The notes beneath the pieces were generated by a model that worked only from the letters and a program-made list of their open reading frames with translations, did not search any database and was not told the origin of the DNA. From positions 1-42,987 of the forward strand of contig CAZCLJ010000004.1 in assembly GCA_964499465.1 (NCBI GenBank): a stretch of 42,987 nucleotides of DNA, given 5' to 3'. Source of the stretch: JAAYJM01 sp964499465. GTDB taxonomy: Bacteria; Bacteroidota; Ignavibacteria; Kapaibacteriales; UBA2268. The position numbers and the translations under genes are program-made. Of the stretch, positions 1-9,493 are shown piece after piece; position 1 is the first letter of the stretch; each line of letters opens with the position of its first letter.

Positions 1-280
1 CGAAGTGAGAAATCTCAAGTTCTGTGGTAGCAATTAGTTGTGAGATTTCTCACTTAGTTTACCAATGACATCTTTACTTTTACTCTGCAAAACTTCTTAA
101 ATCAGATGTCCTACATCTGCAAGATGTAGGACATCTTTATCTTATGTCATCTCCATTTAAATAAAGGTCTTACTTTATCAGGGGGTTCGAAATGACACCT
201 TTCTGGGTAATTTGCGCAATTGTTCTTTACGAGGCAAATCTCCTAACTCCTTTATTTTCATTATGGGGTCTGGAGTTCTG
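1..280. repeat. Composite palindromic intergenic element (copy A, cut by window edge)
   Basis: No gene is visible. The right edge (about 205-280) matches, in reverse orientation, the conserved end of a family found eight more times in this window: a TGCGCAA stretch, TTTACGAGGCAAATCTCC, AACTCCTTTATTTTC and a terminal GGAGTTCTG. Inside are other repeats: a SERSEES-type inverted repeat (1-78), a perfect hairpin (104-136) and the repeat ending GGGGGTTCGAAATGACA (about 143-197). The element probably extends beyond the left edge of the window. Confidence 0.75.
104..136. repeat. Perfect 15-bp stem hairpin
   Basis: Two perfectly complementary 15-base arms (AGATGTCCTACATCT and its complement) are separated by the three-base loop GCA. 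There is no following T-run and no adjacent gene end, so it reads as part of the palindromic repeat load rather than a terminator. Confidence 0.85.
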
Positions 281-480
281 ATACTAAAACAAACAATTAA
301 ACAATTAAACAATTAAACAAATCAACGAATCAACAAATAAACGAATCAACAAATCAACGAATCAACAATTCAACAAATAAACAATTAAACAATTAAACAA
401 ATCAACGAATCAACAAATAAACAATTAAACAAATAAACAATTAAACAAATAAACAAATAAACAATTCAACAAATAAACCC
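281..480. repeat. A-rich 7/8-mer tandem array
   Basis: About 200 bases built of variants of AACAATTA, AACAAAT and CAACGAAT in irregular alternation. It has no spacers or conserved repeat of CRISPR size. It sits between composite element A and the 305-aa gene. It looks like replication-slippage repeat; no function can be read from it. Confidence 0.8.
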
Positions 481-533
481 TTTTCTATTTCCTTGATTTT
501 CTTTAAATTTAATTTTTTAAATTAATAATAATT

Positions 534-1451
534 ATGAAAAGAAAAATTGTATTATTAGTTATTTGCTTTTTGTTTGCTTTCCAAGTATTTTCAACAGCAG
601 CAAGTTCAAAGCTAAAAGAAGTTATTGCTGACAGAACTACGGTTTATTCAATACGCCTGACAAATGGCGATATTATTACGGGCTACTGCGTTGAAATGCT
701 CAATGACCCTGAAGAAGGCGAAGGAGCTAAGTTCGCAACTGAATTAGGAAATGCAACTATTTTTGAGAATCAAATTGTTGAAATAGTTAAAGTTGAGGAT
801 TTATACCGACATAACCACCGTATTTACTTATTGCCAACTGCTGAGCCAATTGGACGCAATCATTTCATTGGGAATTTTGAATTGCTAATTTTTTATGCTG
901 GCTTTGGAATTTCTGATTTCCTTTCTGTTACGGCTGGAAGGAGCATAATACCAGATGTGCCATCAAAAGAGCAGGTTACTTTGTTCAACGTAAAGGTAAC
1001 TCCACTCAGTTTTCCAATTGAAGATGTTGCCGAGTTATTTACTGTATCACTCGGTGCAAATCTTGGCTTCATTAACCACAATAACAGATTTTTGCATTAT
1101 TACGGAAATGCAACTATGAGATTGGAGCGAACTACTTTTACGGCTGCACTCTTTTACAAAGCAGGTGGGAATGATATTTATATTTTAAATTTCCGTGAAA
1201 ACATCTGGGATATGACTTACGAAGATGGTTCTTTTGGTATCGGTCTTGGATTAGACACCAAATTTTCAAAAAGAAGCGATTTGCACTTCATTGGAGAAAT
1301 CTGGAACAGCAACATTGCTCATCCAACACATTCTGCGGTAATGCTCGGGCTTCGCTTAGCAAATAGTTCATTTTCTTCTGATTTTGGACTTGCATTTTTT
1401 ACTCAGCCATTTGTCGTCCCATTTGTTAGTTTTGTTTGGACTCCATTTTAA
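534..1451 (+). CDS. Secreted hypothetical protein, possible outer-membrane barrel
   Basis: A 305-aa protein whose family I do not recognise. It starts with a clear Sec signal peptide (MKRKIVLLVICFLFAFQVF then small residues near 20-24). The rest is rich in alternating hydrophobic/aromatic stretches with glycines (for example GFGISDFLSVTAG, FGIGLGLDTKF) and ends in an aromatic residue (FVWTPF). Both are typical of outer-membrane beta-barrels; this is inference. Residues near 35-90 look like a small soluble domain before the barrel part. It lies 63 bases upstream of the TonB-type barrel gene on the same strand, and the two are separated by a long hairpin. The ATG at 534 is followed directly by the signal peptide, which supports this start. 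Confidence 0.75.
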   Translation: MKRKIVLLVICFLFAFQVFSTAASSKLKEVIADRTTVYSIRLTNGDIITGYCVEMLNDPEEGEGAKFATELGNATIFENQIVEIVKVEDLYRHNHRIYLLPTAEPIGRNHFIGNFELLIFYAGFGISDFLSVTAGRSIIPDVPSKEQVTLFNVKVTPLSFPIEDVAELFTVSLGANLGFINHNNRFLHYYGNATMRLERTTFTAALFYKAGGNDIYILNFRENIWDMTYEDGSFGIGLGLDTKFSKRSDLHFIGEIWNSNIAHPTHSAVMLGLRLANSSFSSDFGLAFFTQPFVVPFVSFVWTPF

Positions 1452-1463
1452 AATTAAACTATT

Positions 1464-1512
1464 TTACCTTTTTTTTTGTCTATATATCGTTTTTATAGAC
1501 AAAAAAAGGTAA
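1464..1512 (+). promoter_or_regulatory. Long hairpin covering the ribosome-binding region of the next gene
   Basis: The left arm (1464-1484: TTACC, nine T, GTCTATA) pairs with the right arm (1494-1512: TATAGAC, seven A, GGTAA), leaving two unpaired T and a nine-base loop. The only purine-rich ribosome-binding candidate for the ATG at 1515 (AAAAAAAGGTAA) is entirely inside the right arm. The structure could therefore block translation of the downstream barrel protein, or act as a bidirectional terminator, since T- and A-runs are part of the stem. Confidence 0.6.
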
Positions 1513-1514
1513 AA

Positions 1515-4328
1515 ATGAAAAAACTAGCATTAATAATAATAATATTTTCGTTTGGAACATTATTTTCGCAGACAAATCAATTTACTGTAACAGGCAGAGT
1601 ATTAGATAGTGAAACAAAGCAAACCCTTGTAAGCGCCAATGTCCTTCTCACTTCAAATAAAGATAATAGCCAACTATTTGCATTAACAGATAAACAAGGT
1701 AGATTTTCAATAGAAAAAGTTCCTCAAGGTCCTTATAAATTGAAAATTTCTTTTATTGGTTATGAAACTTATGAAAAAGAAATAAAAGTAAATAGCCGTG
1801 AAAAAACTAATCTGGGAGATATATTAGTATTTCAAACTGATATTCAAAAGAAAGCAATTGAAGTTCAAGGGCAAGCTCCCTTAGGCAGACAGGTCGAAGA
1901 TACAACAGAGTTTTCTGCAAATTCATTTAAAACAAAGCCCGATGCAGTTGCAGAAGATTTAATTAAAAAAATGCCCGGAGTTGAAGTTGAAAAAGATGGA
2001 ACTGTTAAAGCCCAAGGTGAAGAAGTAAAGAAAGTACTTGTTGACGGAAAGCCCTTCTTTGGTGATGACCCCACTTTAGCTCTCAAGAATTTGCCTGCTG
2101 AATCCATTGATAAAATTCAGGTATTCGATAAACTGAGCGACCAGGCAGAGTTCACCGGTTTCGATGACGGACAAAGTCAAAAGACGATGAACATCATTAC
2201 CAAGCAGGACAGAAAATTAGGCAGTTTCGGTAAACTCACTGCTGGTGGTGGCTCTCAAGACAGATATTCTGCATCTGGTAATGTAAATTTATTCAGTCAG
2301 AAAAGAAGAATTTCTATTCTGGCAATGAGCAATAATGTAAACCAACAAAATTTCTCAATGCAAGACATTATGGGAATTTCTTCGGGTTCAGGGCAAAGGC
2401 GCTTTGGACCTCCCGGCGGAATGCGTCCTCCCGGTGGCAGACCCTCTGGCGGACGTCCTCCAAGTTCCGATGGCTTCGACCCTTTCAATTTTTTAGTCGG
2501 ACAGCAAAGTGGCATTAGCACCTCTCATGCTATCGGTATAAATTATTCCGAGATTTTCTGGGAAGATTTAGACGTTACTGGCAGCTATTTCTTTAATATT
2601 TCAAAAAACAATAATAATCAATTAATTGACCGGGATTATATTTCCGAAGATTATAACGGCCAAAAATATAATCAGAACAGTATTTCTCATATTGATAATT
2701 ACAATCACCGCCTGAATTTTCAAGTAAAATACACAATTGATTCCAGCAATTCGCTGATTTGGAAGCCAACAATGATTTTTCAGGGCTATGATGCAAACGG
2801 AACAATTAATGCTGCTAACTATTTAAATCAAGATACTTTAAGTTCAACTGCAAATAATACAATTTCTAATAATAATGCGATTAATCTTTCGAGCGATTTG
2901 CTTTACAGATTGAAATTAAATAATACTGGTAGAACCTTTTCTGTAAATTTTACAACAAATTACAGCGACAGAAAAGGAACTGGCGATTTATATACTTTGA
3001 ACGGCTCTCTTTCAAATAATCTTTTTACAATAGACACCGTTGACCAAAACTCAACACTTAAAACAAATGGCTATACTCTCGGTTCTAATGTTATGTACAC
3101 CGAGCCGGTTACTGATAACAGCCAGTTACAATTAAGTTATAACGCAAATTATCAAAATAATTATTCTGATAAATTAACTTATGACTGGAATGTTCTGACA
3201 TCAGATTATTCTGTGATAGATTCCATTTTATCAAATAGATTTGATAATGATTATTTTACTCAACGTGCCGGCATCGGCTATCGCTTGAGAAATGACGATA
3301 TGAACCTTGATTTTTCATTGAATTATCAAAGGGCTGATTTAGTGAGTAATCAGGAATTTCCAAACATTTTAGAACAAAAATATACTTTTGATAATATTTT
3401 GCCATCGCTGAGGTTCCGTTACAAATTCTCACAGAACGCAAATTTGAGAATGCACTATCGGACAAGCACCCAGGCACCTTCCATTACTCAATTACAAAAT
3501 GTTGTTGATAATGCCAATTCTTTACAGCTTTCTGCTGGTAATCCAAATTTGGAGCAACAGGTAAATCATTCTTTTGTTACTCGTTTTATGAATTTAAGTC
3601 AGGATTTGACCAATATTTTTATGATTTTCTTCAATGTAAATTTGAGGAATGATTATATTACAAATTCAACATATATTGCAGCTAAAGACACAATAGTCGA
3701 AAATGGAATTTTGCTTCCTGCCGGCGGACAACTTACAAAACCAATCAATACAACTGGCTATTACGATGCAAGAACTTTTATTAATTACGGCTTTCCTTTA
3801 TCATTTATTGGAAGCAATTTAAATTTAGGTGTGAATGCGTCATACACCCGCACTCCTACTTTGATTAATTATAAAAAGAATTATTCAGATGCTTATGCCA
3901 TCGGAGGACAGGTCGCAATTAACAGCAATATAAGCGATTATGTTGATTTCCGCGTTGCTCTCCGGGTAAATAATAATACTACAAAGAACACTTTAAGCAC
4001 AAGTTCGAATAATAATTATATGAGCTATAATACTGAAATAAGTTTCAACTGGATTTTCTGGGAAAATTTCTTTTTATCAACAGAGTTCAATGGTCAGTAT
4101 TATTCTGGTTTATATGTTGATAAAGATAATAATTACAATCAGTTAAATATTGGAATAGGGAAAAAATTTCTTGAGAATAACCGCGGTGAAATCCGCCTGA
4201 CTATTTACGATGCACTTAATCAAAATAAAAGTGTTGAAACAAATTTATACGATTATTACAATGAATATGTTAGAAATGACGTCTTAAAACAATATGTTTT
4301 GTTAACATTTTCATATTTTTTGAGATAA
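1515..4328 (+). CDS. TonB-receptor-like outer-membrane beta-barrel with carboxypeptidase-regulatory domain
   Basis: A 937-aa protein. The first in-frame start is a TTG at 1476, but the ATG at 1515 immediately precedes a signal peptide (MKKLALIIIIFSFGTLFSQ), so 1515 is preferred. Residues about 20-110 form a CarboxypepD_reg-like domain (FTVTGRVLDSETKQTLVSAN, with SFIGYETYEKEI at its end). Residues about 130-230 resemble a plug domain (KKMPGVEVEKDGTVKAQGE, KVLVDGKPFFGDDP). A Gly/Pro-rich linker follows near residue 300, then a long Asn/Tyr-rich outer-membrane barrel. This matches the Bacteroidota outer membrane beta-barrel family in which an N-terminal Ig-like domain precedes the barrel. No SusD partner is adjacent, so the substrate is unknown. 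The stop overlaps the next ATG (TAATG), suggesting translational coupling to the prenyl synthase. Confidence 0.9.
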   Translation: MKKLALIIIIFSFGTLFSQTNQFTVTGRVLDSETKQTLVSANVLLTSNKDNSQLFALTDKQGRFSIEKVPQGPYKLKISFIGYETYEKEIKVNSREKTNLGDILVFQTDIQKKAIEVQGQAPLGRQVEDTTEFSANSFKTKPDAVAEDLIKKMPGVEVEKDGTVKAQGEEVKKVLVDGKPFFGDDPTLALKNLPAESIDKIQVFDKLSDQAEFTGFDDGQSQKTMNIITKQDRKLGSFGKLTAGGGSQDRYSASGNVNLFSQKRRISILAMSNNVNQQNFSMQDIMGISSGSGQRRFGPPGGMRPPGGRPSGGRPPSSDGFDPFNFLVGQQSGISTSHAIGINYSEIFWEDLDVTGSYFFNISKNNNNQLIDRDYISEDYNGQKYNQNSISHIDNYNHRLNFQVKYTIDSSNSLIWKPTMIFQGYDANGTINAANYLNQDTLSSTANNTISNNNAINLSSDLLYRLKLNNTGRTFSVNFTTNYSDRKGTGDLYTLNGSLSNNLFTIDTVDQNSTLKTNGYTLGSNVMYTEPVTDNSQLQLSYNANYQNNYSDKLTYDWNVLTSDYSVIDSILSNRFDNDYFTQRAGIGYRLRNDDMNLDFSLNYQRADLVSNQEFPNILEQKYTFDNILPSLRFRYKFSQNANLRMHYRTSTQAPSITQLQNVVDNANSLQLSAGNPNLEQQVNHSFVTRFMNLSQDLTNIFMIFFNVNLRNDYITNSTYIAAKDTIVENGILLPAGGQLTKPINTTGYYDARTFINYGFPLSFIGSNLNLGVNASYTRTPTLINYKKNYSDAYAIGGQVAINSNISDYVDFRVALRVNNNTTKNTLSTSSNNNYMSYNTEISFNWIFWENFFLSTEFNGQYYSGLYVDKDNNYNQLNIGIGKKFLENNRGEIRLTIYDALNQNKSVETNLYDYYNEYVRNDVLKQYVLLTFSYFLR

Positions 4329-5323
4329 TGAACAATGATATTAATTACAAGGATTTATATAATAAGTATTTAAATAGTTTTGAAGAGCATCTTGAAGATT
4401 ATATAAGTTCTTTAGAAAATCAGGTTTTACTTGAACCTTTAAAGTATATTATGGCAGGCAAAGGGAAAAGAATTCGTCCGATGCTTGTTATTTTTTCTAA
4501 TTTAGCAGTTGGTGGAAAAACTGAAGAAGCAATGAATTGCGCCATAGCCCTTGAAATGCTGCATAATTTCACTCTTGCCCACGATGACATTATGGACCAG
4601 TCGCCTCTTCGCCGTGGAAAAGAAACTGTATATAAGAAATGGGACGAAGCTACTGCCATTATGCTCGGCGACATTATGATTGGACTTGCCTTTGCCTTGC
4701 TTCCTACCCGCGAAAAAAGCAGCAATAACGAAAGAATTTCCACACGCTTCAATAGCGCCCTAATTGAAGTTTGTCAGGGACAGGCATTAGATATGCAGTT
4801 CGAGCAGGAAAAAAGCATCTCGCTTGATGAATATCTAAAAATGATTGAGCTGAAAACTGCAATGCTAATCGAAGCTTCTTCTTGCATTGGAGGGCTTTCC
4901 GGTTATGGAACAAAAGCCGAAATCAATTCTTTAATCAGATACGGAAAGGCACTCGGGCTTGCATTCCAAATCCAAGATGACCTTTTAGATGCTACTGCTG
5001 AAATTGAAAAATTCGGCAAACGCGTTGGGCAGGACCTCTTGGACGGGAAAAAGACTTTCCTGATTTTAACTGCCGAGAAAATTGCTCAAAACGAAGAAGA
5101 CAGGGCGCTTGTTGATGAGTTCTTTAACAATAAAGGTGTTAAAGAAGAAGATATTCCCAAAATGCTAGAATTGTATGAAAGATTAGGTGTTTTTGAAGAA
5201 GCTGAGAAAGAAATTGATAATTACACTGAAAAAGCAAAAGATTCTATAAAGAATATTACTGAAAATGTAGGGAAAAATATGTTATATTGGATAGCTGATT
5301 TATTGAATAAACGAAAAAAATAA
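4328..5323 (+). CDS. Polyprenyl diphosphate synthase (probably GGPP-type)
   Basis: A 331-aa all-helical trans-prenyltransferase that condenses isopentenyl diphosphate onto an allylic diphosphate in the cytosol. Visible motifs: GKGKRIRP (about 44-51) for IPP binding, the first Asp-rich motif HDDIMDQSPLRRG (DDxxD at 86-90) and the second QIQDDLLDA (about 215-222). The first motif has no two-residue insertion, and Phe lies five residues before it. In the known chain-length rules that pattern fits a short-chain, C20-like product rather than bacterial FPP synthase; this is inference. It overlaps the stop of the barrel gene by one base and is followed after one base by the AddB-like gene, so the three are probably co-transcribed. 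It could equally be annotated as an octaprenyl-type synthase. Confidence 0.92.
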   Translation: MNNDINYKDLYNKYLNSFEEHLEDYISSLENQVLLEPLKYIMAGKGKRIRPMLVIFSNLAVGGKTEEAMNCAIALEMLHNFTLAHDDIMDQSPLRRGKETVYKKWDEATAIMLGDIMIGLAFALLPTREKSSNNERISTRFNSALIEVCQGQALDMQFEQEKSISLDEYLKMIELKTAMLIEASSCIGGLSGYGTKAEINSLIRYGKALGLAFQIQDDLLDATAEIEKFGKRVGQDLLDGKKTFLILTAEKIAQNEEDRALVDEFFNNKGVKEEDIPKMLELYERLGVFEEAEKEIDNYTEKAKDSIKNITENVGKNMLYWIADLLNKRKK

Positions 5324-5324
5324 A

Positions 5325-8300
5325 ATGGCTCAATTCCTTTGCAATCAGTCCTTTAAAGCAAGTTTGCCTGTTTGTTCAATTGAGCAAAGTTTGGACGATG
5401 CAATTAAGGAAAACAACTTAAATCAGTTGATTCTAATTGTTCCTACGGGGCGTTTAGTTAGATTTCTAAAAAACGAAATTATAAGGAAATATTTTGAAAT
5501 TCATAAAAAACCATTAGTTAATGCAAATATTTACACCTTACAGAGTTTCATTACCAAGTGCTTTGAATTTCAGCCAAACAGCAAAAAATTCAGAATTATT
5601 TCAGATGGCTATCAGTTAGCATTATTTGAAGAAGCAGTTAAAAATGCTGAATTAACTTTTTTCGCAGGAAAAGAAGGCAAAGTTTCAATTCCAACTATAT
5701 CCCGTCTCGCAAAACTGATTTATGGTTTGAAAGAAGACGGGATTACTCCGCAAGACCTCGAAAAAGACTTAAATTCTGATGACGAAAATATTGACAAGCC
5801 ACGTCTTTCTGATATTTTTAAAATATATACTGAATACCAAAAGTTGCTCGGAGAAAAATTCCTTGATTTCCCTCAATTGTTGAACAGAACTATTGATTTT
5901 TTTTCGAACAATAAAATTGACGGCTGTTTTAAAAATCAGCCAAAAATCCTTTTAAATGGATTTAGCCAGTTTAAACCGCCGGAAATCAAATTCATTACAC
6001 TTTTTGCAAAATCACAGCTACCTTTTGCAATTCAAATTGATTATTCTCCTAATAACGGGCCACTTTTTTCAAATCTTGAAGATACAATAATCGCTATAAA
6101 AGATTGTGGCTTCTCTCTTTTTGAAATGGAAAAAAGCATCTCTAACACAGAAAATACTTCAAACAGTTTTTTTCTTCGTCAAAATCTTTTTGCTTTGGGA
6201 AAAGCTAATAAAAGCAGTTCTTTTTCTAAATTCACAAAAGTATTTTCTGTATCGGATAAAGAGCAGGAAGTTAAGTTGATTTGCAAACTGATTAAAGAAC
6301 TTGCAATTAACCAAAAAATTAGTTTAAGCGATATTTGCATAGTAGCCAGAAAACCGGAGGAATACTCCTTGTTATTCCGTGAATTTTTTGCTGATTATAA
6401 AATTGCCGGAAATATCTCCGATAGATTCAATTTAAGCGAATCCGCAGTTGTTACTGCAATTTTTTCCGTTTTGAATATTATCAATTATGGTTTTAAAAGA
6501 AGCGACATTCATTCTGCACTCCAAAGTAATTTCTTAAATTTCAATATAGATACAAAAAACGATAAGGAACAAATTGACAGCAGTAATCTTAACTCTGTTG
6601 CAGAGCAGTTAAGAATTAGTGGCGGCAACCTTTACAAAGGTGAGTTCATCTGGAAAACTTTCTTAATGAACAGAATAAAGTATTTAGCAGATTCAATTAA
6701 CGACGCAAGAAGAACTGGACACGTTGACCCAACTGAAATTGAAAATAATACAAGAGAGCAAAAGCGGGTAGAAAAAGCTTACGATGACTTTTTGAAAATC
6801 TTTTCTTTACTTCCTAATAAAAAAGGAAAATTATCGCCACAGGAGTTTAATGAACTTATTAAAAAGGAAATAATTGATAAATTTGAAATTAGGAAAATAC
6901 TTTCTGATTCATATAAAGATTTTTTGCATTCTAAGAGCAAATATACAGATAAATTTGAAATTTCGTATAAATTAGAGCAATTGGAAAAGGAAAGCCGCTC
7001 TCTCACTGCATTTATAAATCTTTTAGACGAAATGCTCGGAATTTTGAGAGAAAGGCAGCAATTTAAGAAATTCGATTTTATAGAATTAACGCAGAGGTTG
7101 AAAATAGCAGTATCCGGAGCTAAATACCAAATTTCAGAGAAACCGGGTTTGGGGGTAACTGTTACTTCTGTCGAGCAAATTCGTGGAATACCATATAAAG
7201 TTACAATTCTTTGTGGCGCTATAGACAAATCCTTTCCACTTGCATACAGTGCTGAAACATTTCTCGGTAAAGAGCTTCCAGAGACAAAAGCACGACATAT
7301 TCGCTCTGAACGTATGCTCTTTTATCAATTTCTTTCAAACAGCCCAGAAGCCCTTGATAATGCTGAAAAACAACTCTATATCTTTTATCCGAATAAAAGC
7401 GAACAGGAAGCCCATATTCGTTCTCCTTTCATTGATGCACTTTTCAAAATCACTTCATTAGAAGAAGACGGCTGCTTCTATGATTTAGCCACCAGCAAAG
7501 ATGCAACTGATTATCCGGATATAGCAAAATGGCTCAACACAATTTCTGGTAAGCGAGAATTAGCTGATTTTCTTGGCAGAATATCTTTCTCGACTGTAAA
7601 TAATCAAAAATCCAATCAAGCAGAAACAAAAATATCAGACAATCTATTTGAAGAAATTGAAAAAGAAGAGAAAATTTCAAGCAATATTGATTTTGTTCTT
7701 GACGAAAAACTAATTGATTTTAAAAATAATTTCAAATATTTGCACGAGTATTATTCAACTTTTGTTCAAAATCAAAATTCAGTTTTTGAGAAATGCAATG
7801 ATGTAATTAAAGAAAAAATTAAGCGGCTCAAAGATGGGACTTTTTCAATTACTCAACTCGAAACATTTACAAATTGCCCTTATAAATACTTTTCAAATTA
7901 TTTACTTAATTTTAAAGACACTCCCAGATACGAAGATACCGTAAGCCCTCTTGAACGTGGAAACATTATCCATTCAATTTTATATACTTTCTTTAAATTA
8001 ATTCAGGCAGAACAACTGAATAACAAAGAAACTAACATAATTGGTGAGATTTCTCTTCCAAATATTGACATAGCGGCTCCAGTAAAACTTAAGCGTGAAA
8101 ACTATTTGTTTTACAAAGAAATTTTAGAAAAAATCGCAAACAGGGTTTTCGATATTAATCTTACTGACACTCCACTTCAAAAATTAACGAAAGATAGTTT
8201 TTTTGGCAATAAAAACAGAAAGGGTTTCCTCGAAATTTGGCTGAATAACGAAATAGAAAATCTGGAACTGTCTGCGGGCTTTTTGCCAGCACTTTTTGAA

Positions 8301-8891
8301 GTTTCTTTCAATTTAGCAAAAGTAAAAAACTCTTTGAATGTGAAAATTGATGAAGATTTGAAAATTTACGGTAAAATTGACAGGATTGATATAAGAAACG
8401 AAAATGATGGAATACAGTTTCTAGTTGCTGACTACAAATCAGGTTCAGTTCTACCAAACAACAGCAAAATAATAAACGGAAAGAGTTTTCAGGTTCCACT
8501 TTATATTTTGGCAGCAAAGCAACTTCTGAACGACTATTACTGTCTTGAGTCCGCAGCGGAAGGTGGGGTTTACTATCTTTTTTATCCAAAACCAAATAAT
8601 AAACAGGAAAATTATCAATATTCAAAATACCTGTTGCTTAACAAAGATTCTCAAATAGCTGAAAGTAAAGCACTTTCAACACGCGGGCTTTTATCAAATA
8701 GTGATGATTTAGAAAATATTTTAAATATTTCACTCAATTCTGCTAAAGAGGTCGTAAAAAAAATTTCTGAAGGGAAGTTTTTCGTTGAGCCGGCAGATAT
8801 AAATTCCTGTAACAACTGCTCTTACTTTTCGCTATGCAGAATAAAGGAGAAGCATTTGCTTTTAAGTGAGGAAGAAACTGAAGAGGGGTAA
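5325..8891 (+). CDS. AddB-like PD-(D/E)XK nuclease / helicase-related protein
   Basis: A 1188-aa protein of the AddB/RecB-nuclease group acting in DNA double-strand-break repair. The C-terminal nuclease domain is clear: a first Cys in FTNCPYKYF (about 850), a conserved His in RGNIIHSIL, the catalytic ADYKSGS (about 1036), the helical motif FQVPLYILAAKQ, and a terminal CNNCSYFSLC (about 1161-1171). The four cysteines match the Fe-S cluster of AddB and Cas4-type nucleases. The N-terminal part starts with IVPTGRLVRFLK, similar in place to the AddB helicase-like domain, but I see no good Walker A GxGKT there, so an inactive helicase fold is likely. ITSVEQIRG-like helicase residues appear near 610. 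No AddA is in the window. The start at 5325 is one base after the previous stop. Confidence 0.85.
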   Translation: MAQFLCNQSFKASLPVCSIEQSLDDAIKENNLNQLILIVPTGRLVRFLKNEIIRKYFEIHKKPLVNANIYTLQSFITKCFEFQPNSKKFRIISDGYQLALFEEAVKNAELTFFAGKEGKVSIPTISRLAKLIYGLKEDGITPQDLEKDLNSDDENIDKPRLSDIFKIYTEYQKLLGEKFLDFPQLLNRTIDFFSNNKIDGCFKNQPKILLNGFSQFKPPEIKFITLFAKSQLPFAIQIDYSPNNGPLFSNLEDTIIAIKDCGFSLFEMEKSISNTENTSNSFFLRQNLFALGKANKSSSFSKFTKVFSVSDKEQEVKLICKLIKELAINQKISLSDICIVARKPEEYSLLFREFFADYKIAGNISDRFNLSESAVVTAIFSVLNIINYGFKRSDIHSALQSNFLNFNIDTKNDKEQIDSSNLNSVAEQLRISGGNLYKGEFIWKTFLMNRIKYLADSINDARRTGHVDPTEIENNTREQKRVEKAYDDFLKIFSLLPNKKGKLSPQEFNELIKKEIIDKFEIRKILSDSYKDFLHSKSKYTDKFEISYKLEQLEKESRSLTAFINLLDEMLGILRERQQFKKFDFIELTQRLKIAVSGAKYQISEKPGLGVTVTSVEQIRGIPYKVTILCGAIDKSFPLAYSAETFLGKELPETKARHIRSERMLFYQFLSNSPEALDNAEKQLYIFYPNKSEQEAHIRSPFIDALFKITSLEEDGCFYDLATSKDATDYPDIAKWLNTISGKRELADFLGRISFSTVNNQKSNQAETKISDNLFEEIEKEEKISSNIDFVLDEKLIDFKNNFKYLHEYYSTFVQNQNSVFEKCNDVIKEKIKRLKDGTFSITQLETFTNCPYKYFSNYLLNFKDTPRYEDTVSPLERGNIIHSILYTFFKLIQAEQLNNKETNIIGEISLPNIDIAAPVKLKRENYLFYKEILEKIANRVFDINLTDTPLQKLTKDSFFGNKNRKGFLEIWLNNEIENLELSAGFLPALFEVSFNLAKVKNSLNVKIDEDLKIYGKIDRIDIRNENDGIQFLVADYKSGSVLPNNSKIINGKSFQVPLYILAAKQLLNDYYCLESAAEGGVYYLFYPKPNNKQENYQYSKYLLLNKDSQIAESKALSTRGLLSNSDDLENILNISLNSAKEVVKKISEGKFFVEPADINSCNNCSYFSLCRIKEKHLLLSEEETEEG

Positions 8892-8901
8892 TATTCAGAA
8901 A

Positions 8902-8969
8902 GTTTAGATGGTTTAGATGGTTTAGATGGTTTAGATGGTTTAGATGGTTTAGATGGTTTAGTTTTAGCC
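8902..8969. repeat. Nonamer tandem repeat
   Basis: Six perfect copies of GTTTAGATG followed by a degenerate copy, just after the stop of the AddB-like gene. A simple slippage repeat. Confidence 0.9.
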
Positions 8970-9095
8970 AGTATTATTCATAAATTTAAGGAAAAATTTC
9001 AGTAGTAATTGATAATAAATGATTTGCTAAAAATACTGTAAAAAACTACTTTTTTCCGCTAATTTTTATTAAATTCAAATTTCGTTACTGTATCT

Positions 9096-9129
9096 ATTCA
9101 TCCGATGACTTCCCAGTCATCTGATGAAT
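9096..9129. repeat. 15-bp stem hairpin, first copy
   Basis: ATTCATCCGATGACT and AGTCATCTGATGAAT flank a TCCC loop (one mismatch). The same hairpin, perfect and with the reverse-complement loop GGGA, recurs at 40615-40648, each time followed by an ATCAGG or TTCAGG-like stretch. It is therefore a dispersed palindromic repeat. The surrounding 8970-9138 contains no gene that I can see. Confidence 0.8.
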
Positions 9130-9138
9130 TATTCAGGT

Positions 9139-9365
9139 TTGAACTCCAGACTCCATAACTAAAATAAAGGAGTTAGGAGATTTGCCTCGTAAAGAATAAA
9201 TTCGCAGTTAATCTCCCAAATAAATTTGGGAGTTACTCGAATTATTAGAATAACTCCTAAATTTATTTAGGAGTTATAAGTATGCTATTTTGTGAAATTA
9301 CATTTTTTTAATAACAGAACTATATTAATTGCGAAATATCAAACTACGAGGCATCTGGAGTTTTT
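9139..9365. repeat. Conserved-end element, copy B (interior type 1)
   Basis: Left end: GAACTCCAGACTCCATAAC, then AAATAAAGGAGTTAGGAG and TTTGCCTCGTAAAG. Right end: CAAACTACGAGGCATCTGG then AGTTTTT. The interior carries two short hairpins, CTCCCAAATAAATTTGGGAG and the AACTCCTAAATT/TATTTAGGAGTT pair. Nearly the same interior is found at 20461-20686 and 37420-37646. The outer nine bases have decayed relative to the consensus CAGAACTCC. Confidence 0.85.
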
Positions 9366-9395
9366 AATTTTGTTTGTAGCTTTTAGCTATGTTAT

Positions 9396-9447
9396 TTCAT
9401 CTCCATTTAAATAAAGTTCTTGCTTTATATGGGGGTTTGAAATGACA
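9396..9447. repeat. Short dispersed repeat (TCATCTCCATTT...GAAATGACA)
   Basis: About 50 bases running from TCATCTCCATTTAAATAAAG to GGGGGTTTGAAATGACA. Relatives lie near 143-197, 13827-13873 (reverse), 22306-22360, 22464-22517, 41319-41374 and 41612-41670. Its ends are imperfect complements (GTCAT / ATGAC). Confidence 0.75.
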
Positions 9448-9493
9448 CTTTAATTATATTTATAAATGAAATATTCATTATTTATTTCAACTA

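Noticed and set aside
281..480. Regularly repeated A-rich array, considered as CRISPR
   Set aside because: Units are 7-8 bases with no unique spacers and no cas genes nearby; it is a simple tandem repeat.
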